This document shows, piece after piece, positions 12,901-25,200 of a DNA stretch of 64,000 nt. How positions within the stretch are numbered: position 1 is the first letter of the stretch; each line of letters begins with the position of its first letter. Below the pieces are notes generated by a model. The model ran no database searches, was not told the origin of the DNA, and saw only the letters and a program-made list of their open reading frames with translations. Source of the stretch: Doris montereyensis (lineage: Eukaryota; Mollusca; Gastropoda; Nudibranchia; Dorididae); assembly GCA_037039925.1 (NCBI GenBank), contig JAXRKP010000286.1, positions 117,501-181,500 on the forward strand, written 5' to 3'. Position numbers and translations under genes: made by a program.

Positions 12901-13040
12901 TTGTATCGTTGCAACTATCCTTTGCGCATGTTGACCGGAAGTGACGTTATGTCAAGTATTACACGCGCTGTACGTCAGGTTGGTAGTGAGATTAAAGAGG
13001 ACCGTGAAATAAACAGATTGATTTCAATAAGTCTTTCCAA
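12901..13040 (+). promoter_or_regulatory. GSPT1: Probable eRF3 core promoter and 5' UTR
   Basis: Just upstream of the eRF3 start lie a TGCGCATG motif (12923-12930, NRF-1-like), CCGGAAGT (12935-12942, ETS-type) and an overlapping TGACGTTA (12942-12949, CRE-like). An in-frame TGA at 13005-13007 closes the frame before the ATG. Clustered NRF-1, ETS and CRE sites are typical of TATA-less housekeeping promoters in animals. The transcription start is not determined, and an untranslated first exon further upstream is possible. Confidence 0.5.
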
Positions 13041-13296
13041 ATGTCATCTCCGAACGGTCAGAACAATGTTCCTGATTCATGGGATGATAATCCTGTTGGA
13101 GCAACAGATCCAGTATCAGACCTTTCGAAACCATTCTTCCGTTTAAACGTCAACGCCCCTGTCTTCACACCTGGACAAAACGTGTTTGCCCCATCATTCG
13201 TTCCCACGGCTCAACCAGAAGAAGCACATGCTGATTCCCCAACCGATCCAACATCTTCCGGCAGTGCTCAAGAAGACCAGAGTATTTCAGATCAAG
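13041..13296 (+). CDS. GSPT1: eRF3 exon 1 (start codon, PAM2 motifs)
   Basis: The ATG at 13041 follows an in-frame TGA at 13005. The exon encodes residues 1-85, polar and Pro/Ser/Asp-rich. [10 protein letters not shown] (residues 35-44) fits the PABP-binding PAM2 consensus, and NVFAPSFVP (47-55) immediately after it is a second one. This matches the overlapping PAM2-N/PAM2-C pair known in eRF3. The donor is AAG|GTTAGC, and the exon ends in phase 1. Confidence 0.92.
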
Positions 13297-16200
13297 GTTA
13301 GCATTGGAAATTTACCCACTGCATTTCTAAAAATTTGGTTAATGAAGGGTAAGAGGTTTATGATTGCCTGTTCCAACTTGAAGAATGTCATGCTATTCAA
13401 GTGAACTTCTAGAATCTAGATCTAGTTCTAGATCTAGATTTAGCTTTAGCTGTTTTAGTCCACATCTATAGCTAAAGACCTAGAGCTAGATTAGATCTAG
13501 ATTGAAGTCGCCCGACCTCGCACACTAACGGTCGGAAGGGGCATGTCACTCTTGCAACTTACGCTCTTTGTGCTTGATCCTGAATTTGATGCTACCATGT
13601 TTAAGAGTTATCTTTTCCTGAGCGAGAGGTGGCGTGTCGAGCCCATTGTGTGATTAACTTTCGCACACTACCCTTTTCCGCACGACCATTATGGTTCCCC
13701 CCGTCTCGCACAGCAAACTTGAGAGTTGCCTGAAGTCGCACAGCCTGTGCTCCGGCACTCGCACAGTCTCAAACTGCACTGTAAATGACCCCGATTTATG
13801 ATCGAATCCAAAGTTTTGATACAATTCAGCTCAGTTAAAAGCTTTGAGAGTTGTTTCATTGCTAACAATGGCTAACTCACCCCCAAAACAGTTCCGTAAC
13901 CCTCGCACAATTAATTTACTCACAATTAATTTACTCATGTCACACAGCTAGCGCCAGCAGTTACCCACTCACTCTCTGACACCTTAATTAAAACACATGA
14001 TGTCGCACGGACAGCACCAGCAGTCACACACTAGTGTAAAACAGAAGAGCTGAGAAACAAATGTTGAATATAAAAGTCATGATTTTATTTATGATAATAC
14101 TTTACAACTTTCACAAACATGTTATTTTCTCAATCTCATTCATGCTCATCCCTTGCAAACTTGCATCCTTCAGACAACCTATGTGAAACCACCTCCCACA
14201 ATCGCAGCCAATCCATTCACAAAATTCACTGTCTTTCTCACCAACTCAGAATATTTTATATTCTTTAGGCGAGATTTTATGGTCATTTCTGAAAGTGAAA
14301 GATTTGTTAATCAGTTTTGTTACTCAAAAATTGAAATATGAACTCTCTTTCTCTCTCTCTCCAGCAAAACGTAGTTTAAAAAACCCACAAAAAATAGCCG
14401 TAGTGAGCATCGTATTATGCTTTACTACTCAAATATGAGTGCGAGTTGGGCACTGTGCGACTAGTGGCACTCCTATAGGAAACATCCCCCTTTCGCACAG
14501 TCCCATAAACAGCATAATAGCTACAAACACGCGGCATTCCAAGGCATAGTTAAATATAGAAGGGATTTTCCAGTCATTCTCAACAACAAAAACCAGTAAG
14601 TAAAGTTACAGGGCCCACTAACGAAAAATAAAAATGGCGGATGTTCTTACTTCTCGATTCGCAAAGATTTTCTTGTAAAAACATTTAGCAGATAAGGACG
14701 TGTCGTCTCAAAATAGGTAGGAAACGAAGGGAAAGGATAACTGCGTATGTGCGATACGTGGTGGCGGGGAAAACAGCGTAATTTCGGTAACAATCGACGC
14801 GAAAGCACGAAGTGTGCGAGTACTGGCGACCTGACTCTAGTCTAGACATGATGGATTCTATCCAGAACCACGGGAGGAGTACCATGCCAACTCTGGTACC
14901 CTATTTGGGAAGAGAACCATTACCATACTGACACACTCTGGGGTATCTAGATCTTTGAAATCTGTTTTCGCTAGTGAGTACAATTCAACGAAAAGTAAAT
15001 AGATGTATAACATATTAGCTCGAGATCTAGCTATATCTAGATCTATCACCAAGCAATCTCTGGATCTATTATAAAATCACATCTCCATGCATAGGATAAA
15101 CAACCTTTTTTTGACACAATAATCCATCTAGAGACTGAAATAGCGAGTCAAGCCTGTAACTAATTCAAACAGCAGCTATCTTCTTTTCTTGTCGCTGATT
15201 TCAGTTTTGTTTAGATAAAATTTAGGATTTTTGTACTTCACTAACTCTAATGTACTCTGCCTAGCAACACAGCTTGGGATGCAATGCCTGAGGGACCTAT
15301 GCTTGCCTCAGATGGGGTTCAGGGTATGGGAGCTTGATAAAGAATTTATCTTTTCGGGTAAACCTACATAGTTTAAGCAGACCTTTAAAATCATGGTACT
15401 CCTTAACCCAAGAAAAGCGCCTTCCCTTTATTTAGGGCGTGTTACAGTTGGCCCGGGAAGTGGGCAGGCCCTATATTTAGGGCCGTCGTTGGCATGGGAA
15501 GCACACAAGACACCTGTGCTTTATGGAAATTTCCACTTTTATTTAACACCGCGAGCTCTGCTTGGGTTAAGATCTGATATCCCATTTGACCCAAAAATGG
15601 TTGGCCGGATAGGAATACCTGCTAAATTTTAAAAATCAGTCAACTTTGTATTGGCTATCATAGTGTCAGAAATGACAGAAACCTGTCTCATGCAGTTCTC
15701 AAATAATTGCTGCAACTGAAAGCAACCTCAGAAACAGGCTCTGATGATAATTCCACACTCATTCAAAGTCCCAACTTTTTATCTCAGTTATGATGTTATC
15801 TCCCTTAGATGTGACAGACTTTTCCAATTTACCTTTCATGAAATCTATCACAATCCCTAAAGGTTTAAAACAATACACCCCTGGAATATACCATAAATTT
15901 AGTTGCTTAAATTAACATTATCATCGGCTATCAATTAATATGTCACTAATGCTACTTTGCTGCTTTTCGTCAACCTGTAATACTTTTATCTTGTAATCAA
16001 TATTTAGTGCCAGCATCTCGACCAGAACCACAAGGAGCCCCGCCAGATCACATAGATATGGAAACTGATGGAAAAGGTTTGTACAAGAATGTTATATTTT
16101 TTGTAGTTGACTATACTCACTCAATGCAGGGCGTTGTGGGTTGGGATAATAGAGACAATATTAAACGTTCAATAGGGGGTGGGGTGTAGGAAAGGCGATA

Positions 16201-19200
16201 CCAAGAGATGCCAATCACAGTATTGCTGTGTTGTTGTTTTTTTTAATAAGAAAATCTTATAGTGCGGCTTACTTCTACAAGTTCTTGTTTCTCTTGAATG
16301 TATTTTGTTTTGTGTTGGGGTTTTTAAGCACAAATTTACCCACCTGTGGTTTTCAGAATAACTACCTGAGTGAAGTATTTTGTGCGACATCAATTTTCAG
16401 TGTTTATCGTTGAACTTGTCATCTTTCAGTTCACAAGTTCTGCATGAATGCTTGTACACAAATGGATCACTTTGGTTTGGTGTTTAGTTTCTTTTCTATC
16501 TTTTTAAAATTATATCATAATATAAAATATGTATATTTACAAACTTGTCAACCAGTACATAAATAAACATGCTATGTACTCTCTGGGGTTTTCTTTTTTG
16601 AGTCCACAAGTCTATTTACCTTGCAAAGTATGTATTTGAGGGTTTACTGTTTTTGTTGTTTTTAAAAACCCTAAGTTAATGGTAAAGACTAAAGAAATTT
16701 AGGTGACAGTCCAAAGATGCCATTCTGAGTTGGCAAATCCTTCTTATAGTGAGGTGTACTCCTCCTGTAACTTTTTTTTCTATGAACACGTCACCTTTCA
16801 GTTGACAAGTCCTGCATGGATACTTGTACACAAATGAATCACTTTGGTTTGACTTTTGGTCTGTCAATAATTGGGGCGGGGGTGGTGTTAGGATAGGCGT
16901 TATACTGAGCGGTGTAGTGGCAGCAATTGAGTTAAAAGTAGTTTTTCATTTCACTCCATTCTTGACTCTTTCAGTTTTATCCTGAAATTTGTTCTTTAAG
17001 ATGCTACTGCCAATCACAGTGTTAGTGTATAATATAATATATATTTAAAAATTCTCCTATAATTCTTTTTTTTTCTGTTTATTTTAGTTTGTTGGGGTTT
17101 TTAGCACAAATTTACCCACCTGTAGTTTTCAGAATAACTACCTGAGTGAAGTATTTTGTGCAACATCAATTTTCAGTGTTTATCGTTGAACTTGTCATCT
17201 TTCAGTTCACAAGTTCTGCATGAATACTTGTACACAAATGGATCACTTTGGTTTGAATTTTGGTCTGACATGCACAAAGATTACTGCTGATACATTATTA
17301 CTTTCTTTGCAGAGGGATCGCTGAGGATGGCAATGGTGATATAGGTAACACAATCTTTAGGAGTTTTACCAAGTATCTTATTTCATTTAATGTCCATTTT
17401 TCGTATACCACTATTTTGAGTTCACGGTCCAGAATTTAAAGTCCTGGAACAGAAAAGGAAAGCAAGAGAAAACAGCTTATCCCAGCTGTGCAACATCTGT
17501 TTTAATCAAGAAATAAATCACAACTAGAACACAATTATTTACGATTTGTATCCTTTTTTGTGTATACATATTGTTAGATTTATGACATACTACTTCACTG
17601 ATTTAAAGTTAGCTTCAACCTCAATAATTTCAGAATTTTACCATGCTGCACATGCATGAACAAGTATCTAAAGGATTGCCTTTCTGATAAGAAATCTTTG
17701 TTTTAACCGCAAATCTAAAGCTGTGTTTTTTTATTTGCTCTTCATTAGCTGATGATTGGGAACAAGCAGAAGATAATGAAGATGAAATGGAGGATGACGA
17801 GGAAGACGATCCAGAGGCAGCTAAACCTGTGAAAAAAACCAAAACCACCCGGACAGCCCAAAGTTCGGAAGGAGCATTTAAATGTTGTGTTTATTGGTCA
17901 TGTTGGTAAGTATTTTCATCCTGTATGTAAGTAAAGAAAAGTAAGTCTCATACTCAAAGTTGAGTGTAGGGTAGCCAGGAGAAGAGTCCTAGGCATACAG
18001 CATAATGTGGTATTTTGTCATTGCTTTCCACACCACTTTCACTTTTACCAAATCTCAATCGACCTAGCTACCCATTTCTCTGCTGTGTCAACGGAGGGCC
18101 CGAAAATATTGCCTGGACTGGGAATAAACATCAGGCCTTATATGTGGTAGACAGACGCTCTTCTGACTGAGCTAGCAACGCTTCCTATATGTAGGTGTGT
18201 CCATAAACTTAATGTAATCCCCTACATTATATATGCCATCATATATGGCTTTTTTTTAAATATAGTTTTAAATTTTATTTTCTCACTTGTAAGTGTTGCT
18301 ATTCCTCATTTTTATGGCATCTTTTTTTACTGTGATTTTGATTCTTTTCCATCCAGATGCAGGGAAGTCAACAATCGGTGGTCATTTACTGTAAGTATTT
18401 ATTTCTTTTAAGCATAACATAAAACAATTCTCTCCAACATTTTGAACTTCAGTGAAGATGTTCGAGGACTTCATGATGTAGGAGAAGGGTGCTGATGTAG
18501 AGGTTGCCCTACAGTGTTATTAAATATGATGTGAATTAATGCTACACAATGTGTTTTGTTTAGCTGTGGTATGAAGACCACATATATGCGACTTTTAGCC
18601 TGATCTTTTTTGTTTCATTTCATATATTTTAACATTTTCACTATATACATCTATTGTTTTATTTCTAAAACTTTTTGCCTCCTCAGTCTTTAGATACTTT
18701 CTGGAAGGTGTCTATATATGTTTAAATTAAGATTTACATGGGAGTATTTTCAAACTATGAAACAGATTGAAGGGTGGTAATTTTCCTTTTGTTAAATCAT
18801 AAATAGTGTATTTTCATAGATGGTTGACTGTTCTTCTTCGATTCTCAGGTACCTCACAGGCATGGTGGCTAAGAGAACATTAGAAAAGTATGAACGGGAA
18901 GCTAAAGAAAAGAACAGAGAGACATGGTAATGTTTTGAGTTTATATAAAAATTGATTGCCTGATTGATTTATGTCTTTCCTATAAAAGCACCTAAAATGA
19001 TGATTCAAGTTATCCCTGTCAGACTAAAAAGTCATGGTGACAATATTTTCTGAGAGGTGCAAAACTGAATTGTTGTTTGCTGTGTATTTTCGGTTCCTTT
19101 AGCCGGAGAGAAAAACTCATTGTTCAAATTAAAACAGAGGGATGAAAAGTTCATCCTCTTACATATTTTCTTTATCCTTGGTGAATTGCTATATCTTAGC

Positions 19201-22200
19201 TGTGTGATAATTTGAGGTCAGTAATATAGGAGAGAAGTGTTTTCTTTCATTAAGAGTCATCTATCTTACAAAGTGCTCAGATTGAGGATTGGTACCTTGC
19301 ATAATTACCTCCTGTGAAGTATGAAATGATATGGGGGGGTTATTACATTGTTATGTTTTAATTTTGGTTGTTTAATGATTTATATCTTTACTATAAAAGC
19401 ACCTAAAATGATGATCCAAGTTATCCCTGTCTGACTAAACAGTCATGGTGACAATATTTTCTGAGCGGTGCTAAACTGAATAGTTTTTGTTTGTTAGTGT
19501 TAAAAATAAATACATCATTCATTTTCAAGACAAAAAAAAAAGTTTCATCTTCTTCCATATGTTTTTATCCTTGGTGAACTGCTGTATCTTTGCTGTGTTA
19601 TTAAGGTCAATAATATAGGCCAGAGGTATTTTCTTTCATTAAGAGTCATTTATCTTACAAAATACACAGATAGAGGAATGCTACTTTTCATAATTACCTC
19701 CTACATGAAGTATGAAATGACATGGATACGCTTTTTTTCTGTTGTCTGGTGGGGTTTTTTTGGGGGGGGGGGGATTTTACATTGTTGTGTTTTCATCTTG
19801 ATTTACATCTTTCCAATAAAAGTTAAAGACACCTAAAGTGATGATCCAAGTTATCCCTGTCAGACTAAACAGTCATGGTGACAATATTTTCTGAATGGTG
19901 CTAAACTGAATTGTGTTTGTTAGTGTTAAAAATAACTACATCGTTCAATTTCAAGACAAATGAAAAGTTTCATCTTCTTCCATATGTTCTTTATCCTTGG
20001 TGAACTGCTGTATCTTTGCTGTGTTATTAAAGTCAATAATACAGGCCAGATGTATTTTCTTTCATCAAGTCATTTATCTTACAAAATGTACAGATAAAGG
20101 AATGCTACTTTGCATAATTACCTCCAGATGAAGTATGAAATGACATGGATATGCTTTTTCTGTTGTCTGGTGGGGGTTTTTATGGGGGTATTTTACATTG
20201 TTGTGTTTTAATCTTGATTTACATCTTTCCTATAAAAGCTAAAGGCACCTAAAGTGATGATCCAAGTTATCCCTGTCAGACTAAACAGTCATGGTGACAA
20301 TATTTTCTGAACGGTGCTAAACTGAATTGTTATGTTTGTTAGTGTTAAAAATAACTACATCGCTCAATTTCAAGACAAATGAAAAGTTTCATCTTCTTCC
20401 ATATGTTCTTTATCCTTGGTGAACTGCTGTATCTTTGCTGTGTTGTTAAGGTCAATAATACAGGCCAGATGTATTTTCTTTCATTAAGAGTCATTTATCT
20501 TACAAAATGTACAGATAAAGGAATGCTACTTTGCATAATTACCTCCTAGATGAAGTATGAAATGACATGGGTACGCTTTTTCTGTTGTCAGGTGAGGGTT
20601 TTTTATGGGGGTATTACATTGTTGTGTTTTAATTTTGATTGTCCATTGATTTATATCTTTACTGCTAAAAGCACCTAAATGATGATCCAAGTTATCCCTG
20701 TCAGACTAAACAGTCATGGTGACAATATTTTCTGAATTGTGCTAAATTGAATTGTTGTGTTTTGTGGATTTTGTTTGTTAGCGTTAAAAATAAATACATG
20801 ATTCAATTTAACGACAGATATGAATAGTTTCATCTTCTTCCATATGTTCTTTATCCTTTGTGAATTACTGTATCTTAGCTGTGTTATAGAGTTTGAGGTC
20901 AATAATATAGGCCAGGAATATTTTTTTCTTAAGTCATTTATCTTACAAGATACACAAATTGAAGAATGCTACCTTGCATAATTACCTCCTATATAACATT
21001 TTAATTGACACTAGCACGCTTTTCAGTTGTGGGTTGTTGTTTTGTTTTGTTTTTTAAGGGGGGGTATTACATTGTTATGTTTTCATTTTGAGTTCCCATT
21101 GATTTATATCTTTACTATAAAAGCACCTAAAGTGATGATCCAAGTTATCCCTGTCAGACTAAAAAGTCATGGTGACAATATTTTCTGAGCAGTGCTACAC
21201 AGAATTGTATATAGGTTGTTTTTTTATTTGTTTGTTGTAGCGTTAGAAACAAATTCATCATTAAAATTCAAGACCGATTAAAAGTTCCTTTTCCATATGT
21301 TCTTGTTCCTTTATCCTTGGTTATTGCCGCCTTAGCTGTGTTATAGAATTTGAGGTCAATGATATAGGCAGGTATATTTTCTCTCATATCAAGGCATATA
21401 TCTTACAAAATGCACAGATGAGGAATGATATCTTGCATAATTACCTCCTAAATAAAAGTTTTAAATGACACTGGCACACTTTTGAGGTCATTGATTTATA
21501 TCTTTACTATAAAAAGCACCTGAAGTGATGATCCAAGTTATCCCTGTCAGACTAAAAAGTCATGGTGACAATATTTTCTGAGCGATGCTACACTGAATTG
21601 TGTGTGTGGGTTTTTGTTTGTTTTAGTTGTCCTGGTCTAACTCAAAAGTCATGGTGACAATATTTTCTGAGTGTTGCTCAACTGAATTGTTGCGTTGGCT
21701 GGTTTTTTGTTTGCTTGTTAACGTTAAAAATAAATACTTCATTCAATTTCAAGACAGAAATGAAAGTTCCATCTTCTTCCCACATTCTTTATCCATGGTG
21801 AATTGCTGTATCTTTGCTGTGTTACAGAATTTAAGGTCAATAATATAGGCCAGAAGTATTTTCTTTCATTAACAGTCATTTGCATAATTACCTCCTAGAT
21901 AAAGTTTTAAAGGACACATGCACACTTTTCTGTTGTGGGTTGGGTTTTTTTTTTTGGGGGGTATTTCATTGTTTTAATTGATAATCCAATGATTTATATC
22001 TTTATTATGAACACCTACTGTGATGATCCAAGTTATCCCTGTCAGACTAAAAGTCGTGGTGACAATATTTTCTGAGAGGTGCTACACTGAATTGTGTGTG
22101 CGTTTTTTTTATTTGTTTTTTTTGCATTAGAAGCAAATATATCATTCAAATTCAAGACAGAGATGAAATGTTCCTTTTCCGTATGTTCTTGCTCCTTTAT

Positions 22201-25200
22201 CCTTGGTGAATTGCTGTATCTTAACTGTGTTATAGAATTTGAGGCCAATCAGACCTTTCCATTTCTCCGCCTTTAGGCGGAAGGCCGGCAATTTTATCAT
22301 TTGCCGACATTTTCCCACCGGGGGGGGGGGTATTTTCGGATATCTGCTATTCGAATGGCAGAAATGACGAATGTCGGAAGAAACAAGTTTTTAAATATTT
22401 GATTTCCGGCACTGGAACTTCTGTTTGAGAGTGAGATTCAGGCGTTATTCCAGTCTTAGTCTCAGTTCGATTTGGCACTTTGCTTTTTAACAACTACGTA
22501 TCAATCTAGATCTCTACCTTTAACTTGTGAAACTTTCATCATGTCGGAAATTCTTGACTTTGTTGATAGGAATTCAGACATTAAATCTATAGAAAATGGC
22601 GTGAGAAATAAATATCGATGGAATTGGTTAGAGGAGAAGGATGGGAACGGAGATTTCCTGTCTGTTAACGTTAGAAAACTCGCTAATCCAGGCCTGGTAT
22701 TCTGCACGTATTGTAAAACTTAAGTTTAACATGCAAACTAATAAGGTAACTGTCTGGATGTCTCAGTATTGTCATCATATTATGTAACAGTGTATGTTTT
22801 GTATAATATTGCATAACATTTGGCCCGAGAAATTTTTCAGGCAATTTTGTCACGGGTGAATGGAAGGTCTGGTCAATAATATAGACCAGAAATATTTTCT
22901 TTCGTTATGTTAAGGGTCTTTTATTATCTCATAAAGTGTTCAAATTGAGGAATGATTACTTACACAATTATCTCCCTTTTTTGTTCACGCAATTTTCTAT
23001 AACTTCCTTTTTCTTCTTTTTTTCCCTCTTTTGTTGTTGCATGAATTGTCTTAGCATCATGAATTTTTTATTTCAGGTATTTGTCTTGGGCCCTTGATAC
23101 CAATTTAGAGGAGAGAGAAAAGGGCAAAACTGTGGAAGTAGGCAGAGCATTTTTTGAGTCAGAAAAGAAACACTACTCTGTTTTAGATGCCCCTGGACAT
23201 AAAAGTTTTGTCCCAAGCATGATTTGTGGAGCATCCCAGGCTGATCTTGCTATTTTAGTAAGTCTTACTTTTGATTTTTGTTTTAGCAACATATTGTTAC
23301 TACTGTGTCACTTAAAAAATTTATATCAGAGGAAATCAGGGATATGTTTCCCAGTTAGGAAAATATCAAGGAAAGTGATATTTTGAAACCGAAGTTGACA
23401 TGACAATTATCATCACTGGGAAAATGCTTTTTAGTGTTGAAACATCAGATCGTCATTTTGTTGTCCATTTCTGGTCATCTATGCTCTGTTGTCTGGTGAT
23501 TGTTTGATATTCTTTGAAACTAAACGATTCCAATACCTTCTTTAAATGTGCTGTTGTCAGCCGTGTTAGGCTGCCAGATGTGGGATCGTGAGATCCTGGG
23601 TTCAAATCGCTAGGTCTGGCGGTGTCTTGGTAAGACACTTGGCACATATTTCCTCCACTTGACCCAGGTGCAAATGGGTATAAGCACTAGCCTTAGAGTA
23701 GCAGCTTGTGTCAGACTAGCGTCCTGTCCAGAAGGTGATTGGATCTTTTTTCAACATTCAGGGGAAATTTCCTCCTTTTTCCACCCTTCCTGTACCGAAA
23801 TTCAAGTTGGTCACAAAATATCGGTAGAGTATGAAACCAAAATACGCCAACTATTCAGAGTGTTATTTGACACGGTTTGGCAATTCAGTGTGTACAATTA
23901 TCGATACCTGCACCAAGGTAAACACAAACGCTTGTGAACAACGAATCATCTTCTCTGTGTGTTTTGTTGTCGGACGATATTTTGATTAGGCACTGAGATT
24001 AACCGGTCCCTGTGCTGTCTGAGAACATTACATACCATGTCTGCAGATGTTGTATTATTGCAAGAGAAACAAAAATATATAAATATAAAAAGAACATGTC
24101 TTTCAAACATACTATTTGAAACAGGAAACAGGCTCCATCGTTACCACTTCATTTCCAATGCATTGTGTTCCTAAGACGTAAATTAACTTCTGCATACCTT
24201 TATACCTACGCTTTCACAAAGTTAAGACAACTGGAGGGGAGGGGGTCGACATAGGGAAATATTAGTATTGTTAGATGTCGGACAAATAGTATTAGTAGGC
24301 CTACATGAATATTGATATTAAAAAAATTCAAGGTTGCGTGTTAGTATTATTTCAGCGTTATTCTTACATACTCTTGGTAGAAAGTTTAGGCTTGAACTAA
24401 GGAAGTGAGGCTACTTTTGTTTGGGCGTATCTAATATTATCTGAAACTCAAGTAACAGTTGAGATTGCCCTTTGATCTCCAAAACGTTAACAGGTCTGTA
24501 TCAGATGCTTTCAATTTAAGAAGACAATACACTATTTTTTAAACATGTAAATGGTTTTATTTCCCTCATTGTCACACAGGTACGTCCATATTTATACTTT
24601 TATTCAATTAAAAACCACATGATAGAGTATTCAAAGTTTTTGTTTTCATACATGGTATCCTGGGTTCGGAGGGGGTGGTGTGGCACGGAAAGGGTGGTTT
24701 GTCACGGCACCGATAATTTTCCTCTTGTTTGGCTTTTCTCTGTTATCATCACTGGTCAGAGGGACTGGGAGAGAAATGTTGTGTGCATCTTTAAGTGTGA
24801 TCACACTGTGGAAGAAGAACAGAATTTTCGTGTTTAATGGGGAATAACCAAATCAGTAATTAAAATAATGTGAAAGGAATTGCGAATGTATGCTTTAATT
24901 ATTGATGTTCAGATGAATGACTGCCGGGATTATTTTTATATTTAGTGAGAAGAAACCTGCAAATAAGTGGATCCATCAGACTAAAACTAAGATGACTACC
25001 ATACATATTTCATCTTTTACTCTGTCCTTGATAACATTTGCCTTCTTGGTTCTTGCTGAAGAAAACTCTGAAATATTTAAAACTTTTATGTGTGACACTC
25101 AACCTTTTGTTTTCTTAGGTAATCTCTGCCCGAAGGGTGAGTTTGAAACTGGCTTTGAAAGGAGGTCAGACAAGGGAACATGCGATGTTGGTTAAAACAG

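Larger units (their letters stand above)
13297..16007 (+). other. eRF3 intron 1 with transposon remnants
   Basis: A 2.7-kb intron. It holds AGATCTAG-rich inverted repeats (13395-13500), a non-autonomous DNA element with many CGCACA motifs (about 13497-14850), more TCTAGATC motifs near 15010-15060, and a TTAA-flanked MITE (15403-15570). The rest is AT-rich and non-coding. Confidence 0.75.

Noticed and set aside
23598..23608. Possible functional tRNA gene (good B box)
   Set aside because: No acceptor stem or A box of matching quality, and the tail is SINE-like.
24917..25195. 92-residue frame with a hydrophobic N-terminus and GEFETGFER
   Set aside because: It joins intron sequence to a shifted frame of eRF3 exon 8. 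GEFETGFER belongs to eRF3.
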